Shown here: positions 8,346 through 18,100 of the stretch, in pieces
Layout of the letters: each line of letters starts with the position of its first letter
How positions within the stretch are numbered: the first letter of the stretch is position 1
NCBI GenBank assembly: GCA_017622085.1
Contig: JAGARU010000146.1
Coordinates: 62,001-126,000, forward strand
Reading direction: 5' to 3'
Source of the DNA: Clostridia bacterium
GTDB taxonomy: Bacteria; Bacillota; Clostridia; Oscillospirales; CAG-272
Length of the DNA stretch: 64,000 nt
Position numbers and translations under genes: made by a program
Notes under the pieces: generated by a model
The model's database searches: none
Seen by the model: the letters and a program-made list of their open reading frames with translations, nothing else
Told to the model about the DNA's origin: nothing

Positions 8346-9588
8346 CGTTTTTTAAATACTCCGTGAGATCATCAAGCACCGCTTGCAATTGGGCATCCGT
8401 GTAAGAATCGTAGGTTCCGGCATCCACGTCCGAACCGAGAGCGCCCAGCTTTGTCCAGAAGTTATTGCTACACTGGGGCTGGGAGGGCGAGGTGGCCATC
8501 TGGATTTGGAGGGCGGTGAGCGCTTTGTCGTTTTGAACCTCATCGGAGGCCTTAGCGGCGATATTGGCAGGTCCCCAGCCGGCGGCGAGATACCGTTCCA
8601 GCTGAACCGCGCCGCTGGTAAGGTAGGCGGCCAGCCTATGGGAGGCCTTGACGGCTTCCTCGCTCTGGGTGGGGTTAACACCCATCAGCTTGTAGCCCGA
8701 CCACGTACTCATCTGAGCGGGGTCGCCCGTAAAGTCCATATACGGCAAGGGTGCAACACCGTAATGATCGCCAAGGAAGGAACGAATGGTGACGGCATCC
8801 CAAGGGCCGCTGACGGCGGCTGCCGCCTTGCCTCCGGTCGGGTTGAACTGGGAGGCAAAATCAGTGCTCTGCTGGAAGCCGCTATGGCGCGCGGTAGCAA
8901 TCATAGCCTTTAAGGCCTTCAGACCGTTTGCGGAATTAAAATCACAATCGACGCGGACGATATTCCCTTCCTCATTTGCCTCGGTGGTATAATGGCATCC
9001 GGCGCCAAAGAAAAAGGAAACGATATACCATCCGTTGCGGATATCCATATAGAACTTTTTGCCGGCGGTATCGGCATCTGAAAGAATGGCGGTTAAGCTG
9101 GTGGGGTCTTTGATGACGGAGGTGTCGTAATACATCATATATCCGTTATCGGCGGTGAGCGGATAAGCGTACATAGTGTCGCCCACGGTGGCGGCCGATA
9201 CGGCGCCCGGGTCATTTTCCTGCTCTGCCTGCACCCGATAGGTGCCGCCCAAGGGAGAGAGGGCTCCGGCACGGATCAAGCGGCCAAGCTGGTCCTGGGC
9301 AAAGGCATACACATCGGCGCCTGCTTCCACGTCCGTTTGCATCTGGGAGGCGGTTTCACCCTCGCTCATGGCGACTACGGTAATCTGAAATTGTTCGGCA
9401 AGATCGGGGTTTTCCTCTAAGAAACGGTCACAGCTCTGTCTTGTAAATTCGACTACGTTTTCTGCCGCCCAGACAGTTATGGTCTCTTTGCCGGTGATGC
9501 CCATGCAAGAGGTCAAGACGGCGGAAAGCAAGAGCAAAGCCAGGCATAAGCTTACTATTTTTTTCATCGACTGATCGATATCGCTCAT
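8332..9588 (-). CDS. sugar-binding lipoprotein of the ABC transporter (MalE-like)
   Basis: The extracytoplasmic solute-binding protein that delivers sugar to the permeases. The 418-residue product has a signal peptide ending in a lipobox (LLSAVLTSC, about residues 20-28), so it is lipid-anchored on the outer face of the membrane. The mature part is a cluster-B binding protein, with ITVWAAENVVEFTRQ at the N-terminus and GYMMYYDTSVI and AAVSGPWD further on. I chose the ATG at 9588 over upstream in-frame starts because AGGAAGGAAA lies about 9 bp before it. First gene of the four-gene import operon. Confidence 0.93.
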   Translation of the reverse strand: MSDIDQSMKKIVSLCLALLLLSAVLTSCMGITGKETITVWAAENVVEFTRQSCDRFLEENPDLAEQFQITVVAMSEGETASQMQTDVEAGADVYAFAQDQLGRLIRAGALSPLGGTYRVQAEQENDPGAVSAATVGDTMYAYPLTADNGYMMYYDTSVIKDPTSLTAILSDADTAGKKFYMDIRNGWYIVSFFFGAGCHYTTEANEEGNIVRVDCDFNSANGLKALKAMIATARHSGFQQSTDFASQFNPTGGKAAAAVSGPWDAVTIRSFLGDHYGVAPLPYMDFTGDPAQMSTWSGYKLMGVNPTQSEEAVKASHRLAAYLTSGAVQLERYLAAGWGPANIAAKASDEVQNDKALTALQIQMATSPSQPQCSNNFWTKLGALGSDVDAGTYDSYTDAQLQAVLDDLTEYLKNDVVS

Positions 9589-9660
9589 AAGAGAGCGTTT
9601 CCTTCCTCGCGAATTTCTGTATCTTATCTTTTCAAAATCCATGTGCTTTATACACCAAAA

Positions 9661-9693
9661 TAAAAAATCGCACACCGAGATCGGTGTGCGATT
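9661..9693 (-). terminator. terminator of the SLC13-like transporter gene
   Basis: A perfect 13 bp stem (AATCGCACACCGA / TCGGTGTGCGATT) is followed on the minus strand by a T-run. It also separates this gene from the ABC operon start. Confidence 0.9.
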
Positions 9694-9705
9694 CTGACTC
9701 TTTTA

Positions 9706-10977
9706 TCAAATTCCGTACATAAGCCAAATGTAGATGTATGCGGGAACGATGGCGGCGAGGGTAAAGGGAATGCCAATGCGGAAGAAGTCGCTGTTTTTAA
9801 CCTCATAGCCCTCACGGCGAAGGATACCGATACCGGTGATATTGGCCGATGCGCCAATGGGAGTACAGTTTCCGCCAAGAGTAGCGCCGCTGAGCAAGCC
9901 AAAGTAAAGAACGGTGGGATCTACGTTCAGCGCGGTAGCCAAGCCGGCAATCACGGGGATCATGGTAGCAACATAGGGAATGTTATCAATAAAGGCCGAG
10001 ATCAAAACAGAGGCCCAAACGATTACGGTATAGAGAATAAACAGGTTTCCACCGCCTGCCTTAGCCAGAAGTCCGGCAGCCGCGTCAATTACGCCGGCCT
10101 CGGTGATGCCACCGATCATAAGGAAGAGACCGACGAGGAGGCCGATGGTCTGGAAGTCGATATCCTTCAAGGGATCGACGATGGCGCGGAGATTCTTCTT
10201 TTTAATGAAGTTGATTACAAGGCCGATGACGAGCAATACGCAACAGATGAGACCATTGGTGATCGAAGGCTTGTTGGGAATGAAGGAAGCGCAAATCAAA
10301 AGAACGATCGTGCCTACCAAAAGCACGCTGGGAATATAGTCTTTTACTACGGTACGCTCCGCAAGCTTCGGGATGGGCTGTTTTTCCCGACGGAAAAGGA
10401 AGTAGAGAATAATGGCGGAAAGAACCGCGCCAAGCTCAACAGCAAAGAAGATGGAAGGTCTGCTCTTGTACCAGAAGAAGTCAAGGAAGCTCATATCAAG
10501 AGCGGAGCCAAGCATAATAGCGGTAGTATCGCCTACCAAGGTGGCCGCGCCCTGAAGGTTGCTGGAAACGGCGATACCAATAATGAAGGGCACGGGATTG
10601 GTATTCAGCTTTTTACAGATGGCGAGGGCTACGGGGGCAATCATAAGCACGGTAGCTACGTTATCCACAAAAGCGGAAATCACACCGGCGAAAAGGCCAA
10701 GGCAAACAGCTGCCCACTGTATATTAGGCACTTTTTCCATGATCAAGTCGGCCAAAAGTGCGGGCATTTTGCTCTCGATAAACAGAGAGACAAGACCCAT
10801 GGTACCGGCAATCATCATAAGTACGTTAAAGTCAAGAGACGGGAAAACTTGATTCAAGGGCAAAATGCCTGCCACAATAAAAATAATGCCGGAAGCAATA
10901 GCGATGTAGGGGCGATACTTGGAAAACACAAGCATCAAAACGTAGGTGATGGCAAAAAGGATAAGTGCCGGGATCAT
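9706..10977 (-). CDS. SLC13/ArsB-NhaD superfamily ion transporter
   Basis: A 423-residue integral membrane protein with about ten or eleven hydrophobic segments arranged as two homologous halves. Each half has a re-entrant signature: AFVDNVATVLMIAP and SSNLQGAATLVGDTTAIMLG in the first, AFIDNIPYVATMIPV and GATLGGNCTPIGASANI in the second. These belong to the ion transporter superfamily of ArsB, NhaD and DASS (SLC13) carriers. The substrate (an anion such as arsenite or a dicarboxylate, or Na+/H+ exchange) cannot be decided. The ATG at 10977 has a GGAGGAATT site; upstream in-frame codons are not needed. Monocistronic, with its own promoter and terminator. Confidence 0.88.
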   Translation of the reverse strand: MIPALILFAITYVLMLVFSKYRPYIAIASGIIFIVAGILPLNQVFPSLDFNVLMMIAGTMGLVSLFIESKMPALLADLIMEKVPNIQWAAVCLGLFAGVISAFVDNVATVLMIAPVALAICKKLNTNPVPFIIGIAVSSNLQGAATLVGDTTAIMLGSALDMSFLDFFWYKSRPSIFFAVELGAVLSAIILYFLFRREKQPIPKLAERTVVKDYIPSVLLVGTIVLLICASFIPNKPSITNGLICCVLLVIGLVINFIKKKNLRAIVDPLKDIDFQTIGLLVGLFLMIGGITEAGVIDAAAGLLAKAGGGNLFILYTVIVWASVLISAFIDNIPYVATMIPVIAGLATALNVDPTVLYFGLLSGATLGGNCTPIGASANITGIGILRREGYEVKNSDFFRIGIPFTLAAIVPAYIYIWLMYGI

Positions 10978-11011
10978 GAAATTCCTCCAAAGCGCAAATG
11001 GTCTTTCTATC

Positions 11012-11040
11012 ATTGTATCATATTTGTGCCTTACCGTCAA
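11012..11040 (-). promoter_or_regulatory. sigma-A promoter of the SLC13-like gene
   Basis: TTGACG (11035-11040), a 17 bp spacer and TACAAT (11012-11017) with an extended -10 TGA, read on the minus strand. Confidence 0.8.
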
Positions 11041-11077
11041 GAAAAACGGCGCGTTTTGTTACAACGCGCCGTTTTTT
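11041..11077 (-). terminator. terminator of the pyrimidine operon
   Basis: An 11 bp GC-rich stem (AACGGCGCGTT / AACGCGCCGTT) with T-runs on both strands lies 6 bp after the pyrB stop. Confidence 0.9.
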
Positions 11078-11082
11078 GTTGC

Positions 11083-12153
11083 TTATTTTACTTCCGAATC
11101 GCAATAGACACAACGGTTGACCCCGTCCATGGAGCGATAGCAGTGAGCCAGCTCCTGCTCGCAAGAGGTGATGCAACCCGGATTATGACATCGGAGGTGA
11201 CTCACCTCGGAGGGGAGCTGGGATACGGCTGTATTCAGGGAGTCATCGGAGAGGAGCTTAAGGATCAAGGCCATACGGATAAACTTTCCGTTTCTGGCCT
11301 GCTTGAAGTAGCAGGCGCGGGGATCGTTATCCACAGCGACGCTGATCTCGTTTACGCGGGGGAGCGGATGCAGGATGGCCATGTCGGACTTTGCCTTTTC
11401 CAGCTTTTCCACATTCAATACGTAGCTATCCTTAAGGCGCTCATACTCATCCATGTCGGCAAAGCGCTCCCGCTGGATGCGGGTCATGTAGAGGATATCC
11501 AGCTCCGGAAGAGCGGCCTCCAGATCCACGGTTTCTGTATAAGCCATGTGCTCCTTATCCAGCACGTCTTCCTTTACGTAATCGGGGATGGCCAGCTCGG
11601 CAGGAGAGATCAGAACGATCTTGATGCCGGTATAGCGGGACAGAGCTGCAATCAGAGAATGGACGGTACGGCCGTATTTCAGATCTCCGCAGAAGCCTAC
11701 GGTAAGGTCGTGCAGTCTGCCCTTCTCACGAGAGATGGTAAGCAGGTCCGTTAAGGTCTGGGTGGGATGGAAGTGGCCGCCGTCGCCTGCGTTGATCACA
11801 GGGATGGAAGCGTTATTGGCGGCAACCAGAGGCGCGCCGGCCTTAGGGTGTCGCATAGCAATAATATCGGCGTAGCCGCTGACAATCTTAGCGGTATCGG
11901 CAACGCTCTCGCCCTTAGAAGCAGAGGAGCTGCCGGCCTCTGAGAAGCCAAGAACACTTCCGCCCAAATCCAGCATGGCCGCCTCAAAGCTGAGACGGGT
12001 GCGGGTGGAGGGCTCAAAGAACAGCGTGGCCAATTTCTTTCCCTTACAAGCCTCGGCGTATTTTGCTGGATTTTCAATCATGTCGTTTGCTGTATCGATC
12101 ATCTCGTACAGCTCTTCAACTGAGAGATCCAGGATATCAATAAGACTTCTCAT
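11083..12153 (-). CDS. pyrB: aspartate carbamoyltransferase fused to a PyrI-like zinc domain
   Basis: Catalyses carbamoyl phosphate + L-aspartate to N-carbamoyl-L-aspartate, the committed step of pyrimidine synthesis. Residues 1-305 are a complete catalytic chain with the carbamoyl-phosphate loop [12 protein letters not shown] (47-58), the SSSASKGES loop with Ser and Lys (75-83), HPTQTLTDL (129-137) and HPLPRVNEI (262-270). A further 50 residues carry Cys322-x4-Cys327 and Cys348-x2-Cys351, matching the zinc-binding domain of the regulatory chain PyrI (Cx4C...Cx2C). The PyrI nucleotide-binding domain is missing and no separate pyrI is seen. Last gene of the operon, 24 bp after pyrE. Confidence 0.96.
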   Translation of the reverse strand: MRSLIDILDLSVEELYEMIDTANDMIENPAKYAEACKGKKLATLFFEPSTRTRLSFEAAMLDLGGSVLGFSEAGSSSASKGESVADTAKIVSGYADIIAMRHPKAGAPLVAANNASIPVINAGDGGHFHPTQTLTDLLTISREKGRLHDLTVGFCGDLKYGRTVHSLIAALSRYTGIKIVLISPAELAIPDYVKEDVLDKEHMAYTETVDLEAALPELDILYMTRIQRERFADMDEYERLKDSYVLNVEKLEKAKSDMAILHPLPRVNEISVAVDNDPRACYFKQARNGKFIRMALILKLLSDDSLNTAVSQLPSEVSHLRCHNPGCITSCEQELAHCYRSMDGVNRCVYCDSEVK

Positions 12154-12177
12154 TTATTATCCTTTCCCGTGGGCAAG

Positions 12178-12834
12178 TTAAGCCTTGGCACCGTTTACAG
12201 CAAGATAATTCTTGATGCGGGTAACGTTTTCTTCGTTTGCGGGATCTTCCTCAAGATACTCGATGATGTCGTACACGTCAACGATGGAGTATACGGGGAA
12301 GCCGAACTGCTCCTCGATCTCCTGCATAGCGCCCTTCTCGGTCTGACCCTTTTCCTTGCGGTCAACCATGATGAAGGTTGCGGCTACCTTAACATCCTCA
12401 AGGTGGGAGAGGATCTCCATGCTCTCGCGGATTGCGGTTCCGGCGGTGATAACGTCCTCGATAATAACGACCTCTTCGCCGGCGGTAGGAACGTAGCCTA
12501 CGAACACGCCGCCCTCACCGTGATCCTTTGCTTCCTTACGGTTGAAGAAGAAAGGAACGTTAAGATCCTTCTTGGAAAGAGCAACGGCGGCGGATACGGC
12601 AAGGGAGATTCCCTTGTATGCGGGGCCATAGAGAACGGCCTTCTTTGCGCCCAGCTTTTCAAAATAAGCCTTGGCGTAGAACTCGCCCAGCTTAGCAATA
12701 TCGTCACCGGTCTTGATCATGCCGGCGTTGATGAAATAGGGGATCTTTCGGCCGCTCTTGGCGGTGAAATCACCAAACTTAAGAACGCCTGCGCTTTCCA
12801 AAAACTGAATAAATTCTCTCTTATATCCTTCCAT
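12178..12834 (-). CDS. pyrE: orotate phosphoribosyltransferase
   Basis: Converts orotate and PRPP to OMP. The 218-residue protein has the type I PRTase fold, with the PRPP-binding motif VVIIEDVITAGTAI at about residues 125-138 and the AYKGISLAVSAAVAL loop (about 75-90). I chose the ATG at 12834 because a GGAGGGA site lies just upstream; a longer in-frame reading adds 13 residues without support. It follows pyrF by 16 bp. Confidence 0.96.
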   Translation of the reverse strand: MEGYKREFIQFLESAGVLKFGDFTAKSGRKIPYFINAGMIKTGDDIAKLGEFYAKAYFEKLGAKKAVLYGPAYKGISLAVSAAVALSKKDLNVPFFFNRKEAKDHGEGGVFVGYVPTAGEEVVIIEDVITAGTAIRESMEILSHLEDVKVAATFIMVDRKEKGQTEKGAMQEIEEQFGFPVYSIVDVYDIIEYLEEDPANEENVTRIKNYLAVNGAKA

Positions 12835-12850
12835 TTTACTTCCCTCCTGA

Positions 12851-13549
12851 TTAGTCAACAAATTCTGCAACACAACGCTCGTAAGCGGCTACGGGGTCCT
12901 CTGCGGCGGTGATGGGACGGCCTACTACGATGTAGTCGGAGCCGATCTTCTTTGCTTCAGCAGGGGTCATAACGCGCTTCTGATCGCCGATGTCGCCGTC
13001 TGCAAAGCGAACGCCGGGGGTAACGGTTACGAAGTCGCTTCCGCAACGCTCGTGAACCTTGCCTGCCTCAAGGGGAGAGCAAACTACACCGTCAAGACCT
13101 GCGATCTTGGCATTATGCGCATAGTGCATAACGACCTCGGCGATGGGCTCCTTGATCAGAAGATCCTTCTCCATGCTTTCCTGGTCGGTGGAGGTAAGCT
13201 GGGTAACGGCTATGAGCATGGGGCGGGTTCCGTCAGGACGGGTAAGGCCCTCAATGGCGGCCTCCATCATGCGGGTAGTGCCGGCGGCGTGAAGGTTGGT
13301 CATATCTACATCCAGGCGAGAAAGAACAGCCATGGATTTCTTTACGGTGTTGGGGATGTCGTGGAGCTTAAGATCCAGGAAGATCTTATGGCCGCGGCGC
13401 TTGATCTCGCGAACGATCTCCGGGCCCTCGGCATAGTAGAGTTCCATACCGATCTTTACAAAGGGCTTTCTGCCGGTGAAACGGTCAAGGAAAGCAAAGG
13501 TTTTTGCTGCGCTGTCAAAGTCACATGCGATAATTACGTCTTTTCCCAT
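12851..13549 (-). CDS. pyrF: orotidine 5'-phosphate decarboxylase
   Basis: Decarboxylates OMP to UMP, the last step of the pathway. The 232-residue TIM-barrel protein carries the catalytic [13 protein letters not shown] motif (about residues 57-69, Lys-Asp tetrad) and the phosphate-gripper end [12 protein letters not shown] (about 210-221). Length and motif match group 1 (E. coli/B. subtilis type) enzymes. Strong GGAGGAG site before the ATG. It lies 1 bp after the pyrD stop in an overlapping run of pyr genes. Confidence 0.97.
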   Translation of the reverse strand: MGKDVIIACDFDSAAKTFAFLDRFTGRKPFVKIGMELYYAEGPEIVREIKRRGHKIFLDLKLHDIPNTVKKSMAVLSRLDVDMTNLHAAGTTRMMEAAIEGLTRPDGTRPMLIAVTQLTSTDQESMEKDLLIKEPIAEVVMHYAHNAKIAGLDGVVCSPLEAGKVHERCGSDFVTVTPGVRFADGDIGDQKRVMTPAEAKKIGSDYIVVGRPITAAEDPVAAYERCVAEFVD

Positions 13550-13550
13550 T

Positions 13551-14462
13551 TTATTTTACTCCTCCTATAATTTCACTGAGAGATTCGATGCCATAGCGCT
13601 CCATTACCTTGGGTAGCTCGGCGATAATATCGCGGCACGCGAAGGGATTGACCAGATTGGCGGCACCGACCTCAACGGCGGTAGCACCGGCCAGCATCAT
13701 TTCGATCACGTCCTCGGCGGTGGTAACGCCACCCATGCCCACAACGGGAATGTCTACGGCGTGGGCTACCTGATATACCATGCGAACGGCCACGGGAAAA
13801 ATAGCGCTTCCGGAGAAGCCGCCCATTTTATTAGCGATAACCGGCTTTCTGGTACGGAGATCAATGCGCATGCCCAGCAAGGTATTGATCAAACTGATAC
13901 CGTCCGCACCGGCGGCCTCGCAGGCTTTGGCGATGGACACGATATCGGTAACGTTGGGAGAAAGCTTGATGAGTATGGGCTTTTTGGTTACCTGCTTTAC
14001 GGCGCGGGTAACCTCAGCTGCGGCCTCGGGAGAGGTACCAAAGCTCATACCGCCGCCATGTACATTGGGGCAGCTGACATTGACCTCCAGCCAGCCTACC
14101 TGATCGCAGGCATCCAGCTTTTCACAGGTGTAGGCATAGTCCTCAACAGAGAATCCGCTGACGTTAGCCATAACCTTTTTATGGAAGCATTTCGCGAGCT
14201 TGGGAAGCTCCTCGGAAATAACGGCCTCCACGCCGGGGTTCTGGAGTCCCACGGCATTGATCATGCCGGCCGGACACTCGGCAATACGGGGGGTGGGGTT
14301 ACCGAAGCGGGGATCCTTGGTGGTTCCCTTGAAGGAGAAGGTTCCCAGCAGATTGATGTCATAGAGCTCGGCGAACTCATAGCCGAAGCCGAAGGTTCCG
14401 CTGGCGGGGATAATGGGATTATCCAGCTCGATGCCGCAGAGATTTACATTCATTTTTCCCAT
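13551..14462 (-). CDS. pyrD: dihydroorotate dehydrogenase, catalytic subunit (class 1B)
   Basis: Oxidises dihydroorotate to orotate using FMN; electrons pass through PyrK to NAD+. The 303-residue protein has the class 1 barrel with [13 protein letters not shown] (about 14-26), the catalytic Cys loop [12 protein letters not shown] (about 128-139; Cys is the class 1 base) and the FMN phosphate site [20 protein letters not shown] (about 237-256). Pairing with pyrK marks it as the NAD-dependent heterotetrameric 1B type rather than the fumarate-dependent 1A type. Its start overlaps the pyrK stop by 13 bp. Confidence 0.97.
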   Translation of the reverse strand: MGKMNVNLCGIELDNPIIPASGTFGFGYEFAELYDINLLGTFSFKGTTKDPRFGNPTPRIAECPAGMINAVGLQNPGVEAVISEELPKLAKCFHKKVMANVSGFSVEDYAYTCEKLDACDQVGWLEVNVSCPNVHGGGMSFGTSPEAAAEVTRAVKQVTKKPILIKLSPNVTDIVSIAKACEAAGADGISLINTLLGMRIDLRTRKPVIANKMGGFSGSAIFPVAVRMVYQVAHAVDIPVVGMGGVTTAEDVIEMMLAGATAVEVGAANLVNPFACRDIIAELPKVMERYGIESLSEIIGGVK

Positions 14463-15187
14463 AAGATCTCCTCCTTTTTAAGGACGGGGCCTTCCTTGCA
14501 GATACGCTTGTTTCCGTAGATGGTTTTGCAGGAGCATCCCATGCATGCGCCGAAGCCGCATCCCATGCGCTCCTCAAAGCTGAACTGGCCCTCGGTTTCC
14601 GATGCGCGGAAGATGGCCTTCAGCATGGGCTCAGGTCCGCAGGTATAGAAGTAGGAATACGGTGCCTCTGCCATGGCGTTCGTAACAAAGCCCTTAACGC
14701 CGTAGGAGCCGTCCACGGTGGTAACGGTAACGTCTGCACCGAGGGCGCGGAATTCCTCCTCATAGAAGACCTCAGACTTGGTATTGAAGCCGAGGATGGC
14801 ACGAACCTTTTTGCCCTCGGCGATCAGCTGCTTCGCCAGCATATAAAGGGGCGGTACGCCAACGCCACCGCCCAGCAAGAGGGGGGCATTGCCGGAAAGG
14901 GTAAGATCATAGCCGTTGCCGAGACCGCTGAGCACGTCCAGAGTTTCGCCCTCGGACATACGGCTCATAGCCTCGGTTCCCTTGCCTACCACCTTATAGA
15001 GGATGGTAAGCTCGCCGTCTACGCAGTCACAGACGGAGATGGGACGGCGGAGGAAGAAGCCGTCCAGCTTAATATTTACAAACTGTCCCGGCGCGGTGAT
15101 GGCAGAGGTGTCCCCTGCCAGTCGCATCCGATACACGGAATCGGTGAGAGCCGTGTTTTCTGTAATTGTAAAGAGTCCTTGTTTCAT
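14450..15187 (-). CDS. pyrK: dihydroorotate dehydrogenase electron-transfer subunit
   Basis: Carries electrons from PyrD FMN to NAD+ through a 2Fe-2S cluster and FAD. The 245-residue protein has a ferredoxin-reductase-like layout: FAD binding RRPISVCDC (about 47-55), an NAD-binding GGGVGVPPLYMLA (about 104-116), and a C-terminal cluster with MGCGFGACMGCSCKT (Cx4Cx2C) and a fourth Cys in RICKEGP. It is translated from a GGAGAAGG site and overlaps pyrD, consistent with an equimolar complex. Confidence 0.96.
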   Translation of the reverse strand: MKQGLFTITENTALTDSVYRMRLAGDTSAITAPGQFVNIKLDGFFLRRPISVCDCVDGELTILYKVVGKGTEAMSRMSEGETLDVLSGLGNGYDLTLSGNAPLLLGGGVGVPPLYMLAKQLIAEGKKVRAILGFNTKSEVFYEEEFRALGADVTVTTVDGSYGVKGFVTNAMAEAPYSYFYTCGPEPMLKAIFRASETEGQFSFEERMGCGFGACMGCSCKTIYGNKRICKEGPVLKKEEILWEK

Positions 15188-15196
15188 GCCTTCTCC

Positions 15197-18100
15197 TTAT
15201 GCGTCAATGGTGGAGATACGAAGAGTGATCTCGTCAAGAACGTCCAGAAGAACCTTGACGGTATCCAGAGACGTGAAGAGGGTTACGTTGTTTTCGGTAG
15301 CCAGCTTACGGATCTCGTGGCCGTCGTGGATCTGATCGGTAGCACCGATGTTGGAGGTGTTGATGATATAAGCGATATGACCCTGACGGATGGAGTCGGC
15401 CAGTTCTTCACTGCCTTCGCTGAGCTTGCTGATCACGTGAGTGCGGATGCCGTTTGCCTTGAGGAAGGCGGCAGTGCCTTCGGTTGCCTCGATGTTGAAG
15501 CCAAGGTCGTAGAAGCGGCGGATCAGGGGCAGAGCCTCCTCCTTATCCGCATCGGCGATGGTTGCAAAGACGGTACCGTAGTTCTGAAGGTGGGTGCCGG
15601 AGGCCTGAAGCGCCTTATAAAGGGCACGGTAGAGAACGTCATCGTATCCAATGGCCTCACCGGTGGACTTCATCTCGGGAGAGAGGTAAGCGTCAAGGCC
15701 GCGGAGCTTATTGTAGGAGAACACGGGCACCTTTACGTACCAGCGCTTTTTCTCAGCAGGATAGATATCGAAGATTCCCTGCTCCTTCAGGCTCTTGCCG
15801 AGGATAACCTCGGTAGCAATATCTGCCAGGCTGTAGCCGGTTGCCTTGGAAAGGAACGGAACGGTACGGGAGGAACGGGGATTAACCTCGATGATGAACA
15901 CATTATCGTTCTTATCGACGATGAACTGGATGTTGTAAAGGCCAACGATACCGATACCGAGGCCAAGCTTCTTGGCATACTGAAGGATAGTTCCCTTCAC
16001 CTTATCGGAGATGGAGAAGGTGGGATATACGCTGATGGAGTCACCGGAGTGAACGCCGGTACGCTCTACCAGCTCCATGATGCCGGGAACGAATACGTCG
16101 CGGCCATCACAGATGGCATCGACCTCGACCTCCTTACCGATGATGTACTTATCAACCAGAACAGGCTTGTCCTCATCGATCTCAACGGCGGTCTTAAGGT
16201 AGTGGCGAAGCTGAGCTTCATTTGCTACGATCTGCATCGCGCGTCCGCCCAGAACGAAGGAGGGACGAACCAGAACAGGATAGCCGATCTCTGCTGCAGC
16301 AGCAACGCCGTCCTCGATCTTGGTAACGGCGCGACCCTTTGCGCGAGGGATGTTATACTCGTTCAGTAGGTTCTCAAACTGGTTTCTGTCCTCTGCCTTG
16401 GCAATAGCGGCACAGTCAGTACCGATAATCTTTACGCCGCGCTCGTTGAGAGGATCCGCCAGGTTGATGGCTGTCTGTCCACCAAGAGAAGCGATTACGC
16501 CGACGGGCTGCTCAAACTCGATGATGTTCATAACATCCTCGGGAGTAAGGGGCTCGAAGTAAAGCTTATCGGCGGTGGTATAGTCGGTAGAAACCGTCTC
16601 GGGGTTATTATTGATGATGATTGCCTCGTAGCCGGCATTCTTGATGGTCTGTACGGCGTGTACGGTGGAGTAGTCAAACTCTACGCCCTGACCGATACGG
16701 ATGGGGCCTGCGCCGAGAACCACGATCTTCTTCTTGTCGGTAAGAACCGATGCGTTCTCTCCCGTGTAGGAAGAGTAGAAGTACGGGATATACGCGCCGG
16801 TGTGGCAGGTATCTACCATCTTGAATACGGGGAATAGATTGTGCTCCTTACGGAAGCGGTATACGTCCAGCTCAGCACACTTCCACATACGGGCTACGTA
16901 CTTATCGGAGAAGCCCATTTTCTTGGCGGCGGTGAGGGTGGCAAGATCGTTAGGATTTGCCTTAAGGGTCTCCTCCATATCCACAATGCGCTTGATGGCC
17001 TCAAGGAAGTAGGGGGTGATCTTGGTGATCTCGTAGAGTTCCTCAACGGTTACGCCGCGGTAGATCAGCTCGGCGATGGCGTAGATATTATCGTCACGGA
17101 AATCGTGGATGTAGCTGAGAATGTCCTCGGTGGACATATTATCAAACTTGTGGTGATATACGTGGTTCACGCCGATCTCAAGGGAGCGCATACCCTTAAG
17201 GAGACATTCCTCAAGGCAGGAGCCGATGCCCATGACCTCACCGGTAGCCTTCATCTGGGTGCCGAGGGTGTTGGAGGCGGCGGTAAACTTATCGAAGGGG
17301 AAACGGGGGAGCTTAGCGATGCAGTAATCCAGGCGGGGCTCGAAGGCGGCGTTGGTGTTGGCGATCTTGATATCCTCAAGAAGCATACCTACGGCGATCT
17401 TTGCGGTTACGCGGGCAATGGGATAGCCGGATGCCTTGGAGGCAAGTGCGGAGGAACGGGATACGCGGGGGTTAACCTCGATGAGGTAATACTGGCTGGA
17501 GTGAGGATCCAGCGCGAACTGTACGTTACAGCCGCCCTCGATCTTAAGCTCACGAATGATCTTGATCGCAGAGTCGTTGAGCATCTTCTTATCGTGCTCA
17601 GACAGAGTCATGATGGGGGCAACAACCAGAGAGTCACCGGTATGTACGCCTACGGGGTCGATATTCTCCATACCGCAAATGGTAATGGCGTGGTCGGCCG
17701 AGTCGCGCATAACCTCGAACTCAATTTCCTTGTAGCCCTTAACGCTCTTTTCGATCAGAACCTGGTGTACGGGAGAAAGCTTGAAGGCGTTGATACCGAT
17801 TTCCACCAGCTCTTCCTCATTGTAAGCAAATCCGCCGCCGGTACCGCCAAGAGTGAAGGCAGGGCGAAGAACAACGGGATAGCCAATCTCAGCGGCCGCG
17901 CGCTTTGCCTCTTCCAGATTGTAGGTGATTTGGGAAGGGATAACAGGCTCGCCGATGGACTGGCAGAGCTCCTTGAACAGCTCTCTGTCCTCGGCGCGCT
18001 CAATGGACTCGCTGGAGGTGCCGAGAAGCTCGGTATGGCACTCCTTGAGAACGCCCTTCTTTTCTAACTGCATAGCGAGGTTCAGACCGGTCTGGCCACC

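Noticed and set aside
15179-18067. Open frames of ~400 codons opposite carB
   Set aside because: Shadow frames of a GC-rich gene; no start signals or known domains.
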